Below are positions 26,418 to 36,700 of a stretch of DNA of 64,000 nucleotides, piece after piece. The translations under genes were made by a program, and so were the position numbers. The stretch comes from Perca fluviatilis (taxonomy: Eukaryota; Chordata; Actinopteri; Perciformes; Percidae), in assembly GCF_010015445.1 (NCBI RefSeq), contig NC_053123.1, positions 13,073,434 through 13,137,433 of the forward strand, in the 5' to 3' direction. Within the stretch, counting starts at the first letter, position 1, and every line of letters starts with the position of its first letter. Under the pieces are notes generated by a model. That model was not told the origin of the DNA, did not search any database, and saw nothing but the letters and a program-made list of their open reading frames with translations.

Positions 26418-26937
26418 TAAACTACAAACTAAAGTACCTGTCTTTTCCATGAAGCCGAAGGAGAAATCTGCTCTGCCACACTTTATCTATATAATCAGTA
26501 ATTCCCATTTATATTTCAGCACCAGAATAATCAGACTAATCTAGAAGTCTGATTAAACTATGAATCCATTCAATAATTAAAACATTTTCATACATTTCGA
26601 TTACAAAAAAAAGTGGGTTTGAAGGGGCTTCCCAGGAACAGGATTTACTTTACTCCTCCTCCTCCTCCTCCTCCCGCTTTCCTGGGGCCCCAAAGGCCTT
26701 GTACAGTATGTAAGGGGTAAACATTAAAATATTCATGCATCAATTAAATCTGTAGAAATTAATATAATAAATATAACCGGACAAAGCCATTACAGGCTCT
26801 TAAACACCAGAAGTTATTATGAGGATAAATCCTGCAGGGCTTTGGTGGTAATGCTGATTGCATGAGTAGTTCTGACTAATACAAATCTATACTGCTGGAC
26901 TGGATAATTAGTAGCAGTAACTCCTTAAATGAAGTGC
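23641..26937. other. Gene-free stretch
   Basis: A/T-rich sequence without recognisable exons. (GA)n occurs at 26385-26414 and (CTC)n at about 26655-26673. About 24330-24440 resembles a widespread fish repeat (GCTCAAGGGCACCTC) but is too diverged to classify. Confidence 0.4.
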
Positions 26938-27029
26938 TTCGTGATGAATTTAAGTACAAGAAGATCATAAACTAAATTAGAAACAACATAACTATTGAAC
27001 GATAAACACATATGTTGCCTTAGTTTGAG
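26938..27029. repeat. 92-bp duplicated segment, copy 1
   Basis: Identical over 92 bp to 27702-27793, in direct orientation with a 764-bp offset. Of the two, this copy lies in ordinary A/T-rich sequence, whereas copy 2 abuts a palindrome, so copy 1 is probably the source. Confidence 0.95.
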
Positions 27030-27645
27030 TGTGTCATGTACTACGTATGCAGTGGTGCGATTAAGTATTAAGACTCACATTCACTAATTGTGTTAAGCAT
27101 TTCATGTTTTGATTACAATAATTATCTCTAAGTGCTCTTTTAATGAACCTAATGATACTTTAATTCACAAGGAGCATCACTGGAAAAGCTTCTGAAAAGG
27201 TAATGATGCCACCATGAAATTAAATCAAAATGTCAAATGTTCTAACCCTTATAAAAGCTTCTAATATAAATCCAATATATAAAACAACTCAGTGTATACA
27301 TTACAAACTTTGATTCAGTTGTTGTCTGGTAGTATTCCTCTTATTAAGACCAATTTAAGAGTGACTACAAATTCCAATCCTATCTTTTTAAAGGGTCAGG
27401 GCACCCAAATCATGATATTTTTTTTTTTATTGGAACTACTTTCAACTACACTGTTGGATTATCTTGAGTAACCACTACATTGTTTCTCAAATATTTTCCG
27501 AATGTTTTTCAGAATTTTACTTTTTTCCACTTATTTGTTTAAGCATCACATTCATAATTCTGCCAAAGTGCCTCTGAGCAAAACACTGCAGTCCTGCTTC
27601 CAGCCTCCAGGGCTACTGCTCTTCACTGACCCTTGCCAATTGGGA

Positions 27646-27703
27646 AAAAAAGTGAACAATATGAACATAGATAATTATCTATGTTCATATCGTTCACTTT
27701 TTT
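27646..27703. repeat. 58-bp near-perfect palindrome
   Basis: Arms 27646-27674 and 27675-27703 (29 bp each) pair with one mismatch and no spacer; the centre is GATAATTATC. It abuts copy 2 of the 92-bp duplication and could extrude as a cruciform. Confidence 0.95.
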
Positions 27704-27793
27704 CGTGATGAATTTAAGTACAAGAAGATCATAAACTAAATTAGAAACAACATAACTATTGAACGATAAACACATATGTTGCCTTAGTTTGAG
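27702..27793. repeat. 92-bp duplicated segment, copy 2
   Basis: Exact copy of 26938-27029, starting within the last two bases of the 58-bp palindrome. Confidence 0.95.
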
Positions 27794-28377
27794 ACTTGCA
27801 GACGAAACAAGAGCATTAATCTTAATGCATAACATTTTTCATCAAAGGCCCATATTGTCTCTTTGCATCGATTTAACCCTAAGGTATCTATTAGGCTTCA
27901 CATTTGTACGGGCTTATCCCTGTGATGTTCCAAAAATATATTTTTAATATGGAAAAGCCCGTAAAAATGCCTCGAATTCCCAGGGACACAGTGTCTTGTC
28001 CGGACTCCGAGGCGGTGTAATTGCTCCGGGGGACCCCCCCCTCCCTGAACCCCAGATCCGTCTTTACAGCTTGCATTAGCATACATAATACTGCTCTGTG
28101 GACTCAAAGAGTCATGCCAATTGAAATGCAATCTTTTTCACAGCAGAGCGCTGCCATCACCACTTTAATTGAGTGTGAGAGTGCCTGCATGTGTATGTGC
28201 ATGGCTTTGTTTCTTGAGGCATGGGATAATTGCTTTTGCAATACAACATAGTAATATGTTGTTAATTCCATGATAGGACTTGATTGCTTTTGTCTAGTTG
28301 TATCCCCTGGGCTGGCTCATGTGTTAGTCAGAAAACATAAGGTGCAGACGATAACTGCCCTTTAGACTGTCAGTGAC

Positions 28378-28427
<50 letters not shown>

Positions 28428-30618
28428 AAACACACACACACACACAACACACACAGAGTACACAGACAAACACAATAATTAATTTGAGCTGCATGCAAAA
28501 CACGGTGTATAAACTCTGCTACAATAAAGAGGAGGATTGCACTTGATATGAATGTCCCATTGTTCAGTGACAATCAACCCCAATTATCTTATCATCATCT
28601 GTGAATTGCTTTGGTCAAATAACAAAGTGGTAAAACAGAAACACGGCTGCATTTTAGAGTCAAAGAATGCCATGTCTGCTCTTTATAGCTCTGCATACAG
28701 TCTCTGTCCCTGAGTGCTGTGTTAGTTACAGTATGCGGCTGCAGAGCCACAGGATAGACATCACATACGGTAGTATGCAGAGCTACAGATATTACACCCT
28801 TACACAAAAAGAGTGGGTGTATCATTAAACTAGTAAGAATTTAATGTTGTCTACATGGCTTTTAACCTTAACCTTGACCGTAAATTTAACCCTTACCTAA
28901 CCATTGACCTGATCATAATTCTAAACTACCAAAACCTACACACACACACACACACACACACACAATGGACCACTGATGGTCCAACACTGTCTCAAAGCCC
29001 TGAATGAGGAACTTCTATGACCAATTAACAGAACAGTAATTTCCATATAAAGTGGACAAAGCAAATAGCTCTCTAATGAAGATCGGTGTTAGTATTCTTG
29101 CTGGTTTATTTCTCTCAACGTCACCGAGAGCCTGCAGGGACAAAGTGATTGAATTATGAGAATGTGTATTAATGGCAGTGGCTGCTAATTAGCCAAACAG
29201 AGAAAGAGGGCATTAATCTTAAAGCCTAGTTGTAGACTATTAAAGTCGAGAGCAAACTTGGCACTGCTTGTCAAACATAATGGCTAAATGCTACGCTGTG
29301 GGCAAGAGAGGGACTCAGGGAGCAGCAAGGTTAATCTGTGGCTATCCCTAACAAAGACTCACTTTAATGTCCTTACTTTATCCCTGCAGCGTCTCAGAAT
29401 GTGTCTGTGTTATGGATATCTGAGCTGGCAGTGAGTTTGCGGTACTGTATTTTAAAATGTATATAGTGTTATTAAAGCAGGCTATACCAATTTTATTACT
29501 TGCTGTATTTTAATTATTCAAAATTATTGTTAGGGTTAAGGTTAGTGATATCAGCAGTTCAAGAGTTCTAATATTCTTATATGTATTTTACAAATGACTT
29601 TGCTGTATACTTTGCCATGCATTTACAACATAATTATGACCTACAATACCATATGTTACAGTTTTGTTGTGATATGTGTGTGACAAAAATATTTAATAAA
29701 TTAGGACAAGTATAGGCTTGTAGTAAACAAAAACATGTAGATCAGTCTTGTTGGTGAAATAGCATAACATATCTATGTAATTATTGGGTGTTGATATGAT
29801 ATCATTGAGATGCTCATATCCAGTGGACTTTCTGTTGGCAAGTTTCAACAGTAGGTTGAAGACTGGTGGTAAATTGGCTGCACAGAAACGAGACAGAATA
29901 GCAGACTGAGCCTGATCCTGTTGTCTGTGATGAGGCACTGACACTCTCTGGCTTATTGGTGTAACTACAATGTGGCTGGATGGGAAAGGCATTCCATCCA
30001 TCAGCCTCAGAAAAAAAAGTAGTTTGCCTCAGGATATCAAAAACTGAAATGAGATGAAATTTGTTCATTTATAAAACTCAAACTCAGGTTTTAGACCAAA
30101 TGGAAACCATGATTGCCTTTTTCATCTTCAAAAGGCAGCATAGCTACTTGAGGTTAATCAGCTCACTTTTTTTTTAACAAATACAGTAAATGTCAGCAGT
30201 ACAAATAGGCAACACAGCAGATGTTAGTAGCATATTACACTAAAAAGACCTATGTTAGAAATGTAGTTAACTTAAAATTACATAAATGTAATTTTAAAAA
30301 GGACATAAATATCATAGTTAAATTTCCAAAGAAGAGTGTTATAGCCAAATGAAATAAGAAAAACAAAACACAAACAGTACAAAAAGTATGTAATATTATT
30401 TATTTGGTTATTTTTAAACTGAAGAAAGCATGTTAATACCGCAAATAGGCCTATAACCGTTTCTTGTTTTATTGTTTTTTATTTATAGCCTGTCACCGAG
30501 TAAGATAGCACATATGTTACAGTCTTCCATTCTATATCATATTGAATTAACCTACTATGTGCATTAAAAAGATTAAAACAAGTTTGGGAACCGTCTCCCT
30601 ATCAATGTTTTGTCTAGA
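27794..30618. other. Gene-free stretch
   Basis: No gene is recognised. (CA)n arrays lie at 28380-28447 and 28938-28963. The segment 29080-29340 is unrepetitive and carries ATTAATGG and GCTAATTAGC words of the kind seen in conserved developmental enhancers; conservation cannot be tested here. Confidence 0.4.
28380..28447. repeat. (CA)n microsatellite, interrupted
   Basis: CA units with AAACA interruptions. Confidence 0.9.
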
Positions 30619-30946
30619 TATCTGTAACGGAGTGTCTATTTGCACCCCCGGTACGACAACAATTAGCCTCGGCCACACAGCTGAGCTATTCACACCCTGT
30701 GACGTAACAACAAAAACACGTTGCTCGCGTGCACCGAAATCATGGCGGACGTTCATCTTCCATGACCGCAAAAACTGGCATATTAGGAATGTTTTGTCTC
30801 TAGAGTTTATAACAATTGAATTTCTAGCGGAAAATGGATACTACAGTTGCGCTTTCTGTCTTCAGTGAAAGCATACAACCGTTAGTTTGTTAGTTAGTAC
30901 CATAGACAGTATATAAGGTTAGTACCTATCTTTTTGTATGCAGTAT

Positions 30947-30961
30947 GGTTACCTAGCAACC
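30947..30961 (+). promoter_or_regulatory. Perfect X-box (RFX-type) motif
   Basis: GGTTACCTAGCAACC contains GTTACC-T-AGCAAC, matching the RFX X-box consensus GTNRCC-(0-3)-RGYAAC at every position. It lies about 0.9 kb upstream of the ccdc138 start codon, inside the transposon-like unit. RFX factors drive ciliary genes; whether it acts on ccdc138 is inference. Confidence 0.4.
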
Positions 30962-31016
30962 GAGGCTTGAAGACACCAAGTGGTGAACAGTTGTGTGACA
31001 TCCCGTGGGAACTTAT

Positions 31017-31150
31017 AGGTGAGTGCTTAGAACCCTGACCTTTGTTTTGGGGGTATGGAGTTCGATTCCCCGGTTAGGTGGTTTTAATTTTTTAATTTCG
31101 GATTAGATAGGCCCGCGAACGCGAATTTATTACACAACAAAAAAAAAAGA
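31017..31150 (+). mobile_element. tRNA-derived SINE-like fragment
   Basis: A tRNA-like head has a pol III B box GTTCGATTCC at 31060-31069 preceded by a degenerate A-box region (GAGTGCTTAG), and an A-run follows at 31139-31148. No cloverleaf with intact stems is evident, so it is not a tRNA gene. It is nested in the 30628-31490 unit. Confidence 0.45.
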
Positions 31151-31340
31151 GGAGTGGGATTGGTTATGGTTAGGGTAAGAATGTCAGGGCGATAATATTC
31201 CAAAAAGGTGTAATACATAAGTAGCTAGTATGGATAACTGTGTGTAAATATATGCCAAGGTACTGTAAATGCACAGGGGTGCAAATAGCATACATTGATA
31301 TTTGTACCAGATGGGGTATTAATAGAACACATTGCTGTGT

Positions 31341-31464
31341 GCACCGGTGGGGTACGAATAGCATTCATTTCTAATTTCACCAGGGTACGAATAGCATTCA
31401 TCTCTAATTGCACCAGGGTACGAATAGCACTTCTAATTGCACCAGGGTACAAATAGCATAATTG
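31341..31464. repeat. Four-unit minisatellite of ~25-35 bp
   Basis: Four shrinking copies of a unit containing CACC.GGGTACGAATAGCA and ending CTAATT (the last copy is shorter). The motif resembles the terminal inverted repeat of the surrounding element. Confidence 0.85.
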
Positions 31465-31499
31465 TACCCGGGGTGCAAATAGCTTCACCCTATCTGTAA

Positions 31500-31866
31500 T
31501 CCACTGTTCGGCGGTGCCTTCCCCGCTGGAGGGCGCTACTCGCGGGGAACAAAAAGTTCCAACATCACATGATCATTCATCCGCCAAATTTAATTTAATT
31601 TCTATGTTTCCAGACAACAAACCATGGATGTATTAAGAGAACAAACGCATAGACAGTTAAGAACAAACGGAAGTTTGGCGATTGGAATTTCAAAATAATG
31701 TGCGTCAAATAGCAAAAATGATACATAATAAAAGAACGGTGTTTTTTTATTTGAAAGTATTAACCGGAAGTGTATTCTATTTTGTGATTCTTGACACTAG
31801 TGGAGCAAAGAAAACACAACACTAGCCTGCAGTTTCTCAATAGTATAGCCACAGTTAACGCTAGCT
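31500..31866 (+). promoter_or_regulatory. ccdc138: Presumed ccdc138 promoter and 5' UTR
   Basis: The 367 bp before the start codon contain a GC-richer patch (31505-31560) with CCGCTGGAGGGCGCTA (31523-31538), similar to the CTCF core motif, and a partial X-box-like GTTTCCAGACAAC at 31606-31618. No TATA box is obvious. The start site is not determined. Confidence 0.35.
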
Positions 31867-31947
31867 ATGAACCTGCAGTTTAAAGACACCGACATGGTTG
31901 ACACAGTCGAGAAGCTTAAGCAGAAATATTTGGAGAGGAGGGAACAG
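31867..31947 (+). CDS. ccdc138: ccdc138 coding exon 1
   Basis: Residues 1-27, MNLQFKDTDMVDTVEKLKQK onward. The ATG is the first in this frame and the donor CAG|GTTTGA is acceptable. The N-terminus is poorly conserved in this family, so this exon rests mainly on frame continuity and a VEKLK..Y similarity. Confidence 0.7.
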
Positions 31948-33059
31948 GTTTGAGTTTAACAACACACTCAGCTTGTTAGTGGAAGCAATGCATAAATTAG
32001 CTAGCTAGCATGTCAGTTCATCTGTCAGTGGTATCACCAATACAGTGTATGTCTATGGTATCTCCCATAGATATAGAACAATCACTAACGCTACCGAGCT
32101 GAATGTTACTTCCATAATTTAGTTAACGGCAACTTTAGCGAACGTTCACTTTAATAAAACTAAAGCATGTGTAACGTTACTGTACTTTACAAACAGTAAA
32201 CGCTAGCTAAATTGAAAATATATGTGATATATATGACAAATATGTTGCACTGCTCGCTTGTTGTCATAACGTCAGTTTAAGGCAACACACTTTTACAAGT
32301 ATAATGTGTTGTCTTCCAGCTATGGATATGACAGAAAAGTCAAAATGACTACAGATAATTGAACACAGTTTTGACATTCTGACGCTGAACAGAAAAGAAA
32401 TGTCAAATCAGTGCTATTTTACTCTGTCCTAATTTTTAGTTGCCACCGCCAGAAGACATTACACCAGGAACCGGTGAGGGTATGTGCACTTCACATGCTC
32501 AGATGCGCACACTTGTGTGTGTGGGTGACCGTATGGATTATAGCTTCACTATCTTCCTTACTGTCTCCTACAGTGTAATGCAAGTTACACATTTTGCACA
32601 GTAATCTTACCACAGACAGGCTTGCTGAACCTTAATCTAACACCACATCTAATTGATGATCCTTGACATGAAACAAAATGGCACACCTTTAACTACGCCT
32701 AACATTGCTTTGTTCAATATTTTAGAGGCTGTACAAAGGCTTACTTTGGCCAACAGAGCCAAACGGCCAAGCAAAGAGTTGAAATGCTACAGCAAAGCTT
32801 TACATGAGCTGTTCAAAGCAGTTACCAACCATCCTGACCAGTAAGTCTAATGAGATTACAACTAGGCTACCGTGTTCCATATTTGTGTTTGAGTACTATG
32901 CCTTGATCAATGCTTGTTGCTGTCTTTTCTAAGGTTTGTTAGTGATCATGGTCTGCATGGCAGTAATGAGGACCTGATTGGGGAGTCTACAGCTGCTCCA
33001 CTTCAGGACTCCCAGGTGCTGTTTACAGAAACAGGTGTGTGTGTGTGTGTGTGCGTGTG

Positions 33060-33095
<36 letters not shown>

Positions 33096-33702
33096 TGTGT
33101 TCTCAGAGCAAGTTACCAGTCACCAGTGTTTGTGCTTTCTGAGTAGAAGAACTGACTACCTAGCAAACTCAAAGTAGCAGATGCTGAAACATTTCAGGGC
33201 TGATACTTCCTGAAAAGTCCTTTGAAGTATAGTCCCATTGATATGATTGCAGTTTTGAAATGAATCATAAAATATCCCTCATTGATTAATCCCTGCATTT
33301 CACCTGAGTTCTTGCAATGGATTTATTTACTTTCCTGTTATTGCTGACATTTCTGACTTTTCCTAAGAGCCTTAGTTATAAATGGGTAATGAGGTAGCCT
33401 TGGGCTTACCTTCTATTATACCTCTATTTGTCCAGATGTGACCTTGCCTTCCTGTCTGGATGGTAGCCCTGGGTCCCAAGAAACTGAGACCGACGCAGAC
33501 TTGCAGAGAGCTTGCCAACTCCCTGACTCGTGCCGTTCTTCTCCCTTAGTACTAGCAAAGGTGTACCAGGAGATGCTGACCATCTATGAACAACTAAAGG
33601 TGAGAGAGCAGAAACATTGTAATGACGGTTTATCAGTAAATACAAAACAGAGAAAGTGACTAATCTGTAAGTTTTTGTATTTTGCATTAAAGATACTAAA
33701 AA

Positions 33703-33784
<82 letters not shown>

Positions 33785-36700
33785 GCAGAGCGACAAGGCC
33801 AGCAGCAATGGGAGAGGGAGCTGCAGGAGCGAGAGAGGAGGCTGAAGCAACAAGAGGAGGCTGTTGGGAGGCTGGCCGGGCTGGAGGAGATGGTACACAC
33901 TCGCATACCAGCTGTAGAGGAGGTCAGACACACATAGACTCCATCCAGTCACATTCAACACAAGGGATGTGTTATGTTTCTTTACCACACCTCATTCCCA
34001 CTCCTTCCACCCTACCACATGTCTCCTTTCAGGAAGTAACTCTGTGGTCTTCAGTGATAAACTTCTAAATTATACAGCTAGTAATAATTCAGGAAATACA
34101 CTGTATTGCAATGTGATAATCCAGCCTCATCTATGAACCTATTGTTTTTATTAAACAAATCAAACTAAGCCAATATCATTTTTTTGTCATGGTCAGTAAA
34201 GATTTCCAGTCACACAAGGGGGGATGCAATGGACTGACTATTATAGAATTTGAATAGCAAACTCGAGTCAGTGTAATGCATCACTAAAGCGTTGAAGCAT
34301 TGTTGTTGTGGTTGAATTGTTCATCATGTGTTTCATCGTGTATGTATTGGTCACCAGAAACACCAGCAAGAGGTGAGCCAGCTGCAGGATCTTCTTCGAG
34401 AGAGGACCAAGGAGAACAGGAGGCTCAAGTCCAGCTTTGACACCATCAAGGAGCTGAATGACAACATGAAGAAACAGGTTAGAAGAAGTGACCACATACA
34501 AACCATGATTGTCTGTTTGCATGTTGTTGGTTTCTGCCAGGTGGATAAAGTCCAACAACATTCTAAAACTTTATTAACTCAAGGGCTGGAATGTTGCATG
34601 TGTCTTAAATGAACAAACATTCCAAGGACTCCAAATACTTTTATTTTTTATGTGATTAAAAGCGTATTAAAATTAAAAGTCTTAATTGCATCACTTTGTG
34701 TAAATTTGCAGGCTTTATGATTAGTGGGGCTGAACATTAAAGTGCTATATGTTTTTTTGTTTTGAGAGTAATAGATCCAAAGTGGGGTCTACAGCAACCA
34801 ATCCTGATATCCACTCAATGTTCCAAGATGTTTGACAGGAATTATCTTTCTTCATAAAAAAATGACCAAAAATGATTAAATCTTCACTTCCTTGAAGGAG
34901 TAGAAGGCTCATACTGAACAGTTAGTACCTTGGACCACAGGAGGGCGCTATGACATAACCCTCTTGGATGTTGAATAATACATCAATACATACAAGTAAT
35001 GTCAAATCACAAAATCTGCATTTTTTTTGGGGTTTAGTGTTTGTTTGGAATGTGAAGTGTTTTTGTTGCTATTGAAAGAAGCTCTCCTTGCTTCAAAAAA
35101 TGCCCGATTTCTATCCATGGAATGAAACAAAATTAAGGAATGTTTGTCTAGACAGTAGGCTTGCATAGCACATTGACACTTAATGTTTTTAAATCAACAG
35201 TTGAATCAGATCAATGAACAGAATAAAAAGTTGGAGAGCCAATCCAAGAGGGTGCATGCTCGACTTGAAAACCTACAGGTAAGAACATACATTATTAACC
35301 AGTGCACAGATGTTCATTGATCATTGCTTCATGCTTTTTAATAACTAGAGTCAAGGCAGTTTTCTATGGAAAGCACTGTAAGTTCTAACATACAATCTGA
35401 CTGAACCTTATACACCCTACAAATAATTTTAAACCATATTTCTTGCAGCATGGAGTTTGTTGAATGTAAAGATGTTTTTTTACGTCTAATATATTTAGTT
35501 TAAGTTTGATTATTAATTAATTTTTTTTTCCAGAGGAAATATGAGCACAGCATAGCATCGAGAGGCTGTCAAAAAGTGAGTGCTAAGACCATGGAGTGTA
35601 TTAAACCAGCTAAAAAGGAGAAAATGGCTCCCTCTGGAAAACCCAGCAACAAGGTAGTTCAACAAATTTGTGTGTAAAACAATAAATAAATAAATGTATG
35701 TTTGTGTTACGTCTGCATTACTTTATTTAATGTCCATGTGTTTTTTGAAAAAAACACTGTGCACATCATTTAGCATGGTTACACACTAACACACGCATTA
35801 ACACATATTCAAGCTGGAAACGGCACAACAGTCCTCCTCCACAAACCACACTCATCCTGCCAGCTGACATGATAAATCATAGTTTGTGATTTTCTTATTG
35901 TCACTGTTGTTGATGAAGATGAATTATCAGTGGATATAGTTGAGCTCAGTGGATACAGCTGTACTTGTCATTGCCAGGTTGATATCTTTCTTTCCCTATT
36001 CAGAGAACATTGACTGAGGCAAAACTTTCATTCTATTACCATACCTTTTCCACAGTTTAATTAACACCTTCAGGCTCCCCAGTGAAATCACATTATAGAT
36101 GTTATGTTCACACTTCCAAATACACCAGTATGTCCCATGGCTGAGCTTTAAATAGAAATACTATAACTTATAGTCACATTTCTTTAAATCTTGACTTCTT
36201 AGGTGCTCATCGTTACTCCATGCTGGACATATTGTAGAATCCAGATCAAGATGCATATCTGACAGATGATAAAGGGCTTATTAAAATAAAAACTATAACT
36301 AAAGTCATCATTTTGTGACGTTAATTGCAGATGACTGCTTTAGCAATATAATATTTTTGGGGGGGAATTTGTAGGCCTTTATTTTCACAGGACAGATGAA
36401 GACATGAAAGGGGAGAGAGAGGGGGAATGTCATGCAGCAAAAGGCAGCAGGTTGGAGTCGAACCCCTGAGCGCTGCGTCAAGGAGTAAACCTCTATATAT
36501 GTGCACCTGCTCTACCAACTGAGCTAACCCAGCCACTGCAATGTCATTTAAACCCGATTTTCACCCTCCTTCCTTCAGGGCAGCTCCAGTCCCACACCAC
36601 TAAAGCTTCTGGTCCTTCTACTGGACTGGGTACTTGATGGACAGACGTTCTCGTCAGTAGCAGCAAACAAAGGGAAAGGTGTTGGCCAATTTCTGCCTCC

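Larger units (their letters stand above)
30628..31490. mobile_element. Non-autonomous transposon-like unit with subterminal repeats
   Basis: The termini are inverted: the left end contains CTATTTGCACCCCCGGTAC and the right end, other strand, CTATTTGCACCCCGGGTAC (21 of 27 terminal positions match). It is flanked by an exact 9-bp direct repeat TATCTGTAA (30619-30627 and 31491-31499). A 9-bp target duplication fits Mutator-like elements, but the superfamily is uncertain. It is 863 bp with no transposase frame. It carries a tRNA-like segment and, near its right end, a minisatellite built from its own terminal motif. It sits just upstream of the ccdc138 promoter region. Confidence 0.7.

Noticed and set aside
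31017..31085. tRNA gene
   Set aside because: Only a B box is clear; no pairing acceptor, D or anticodon stems. It is treated as a SINE fragment. The same holds for 36356-36534 and 61498-61690.
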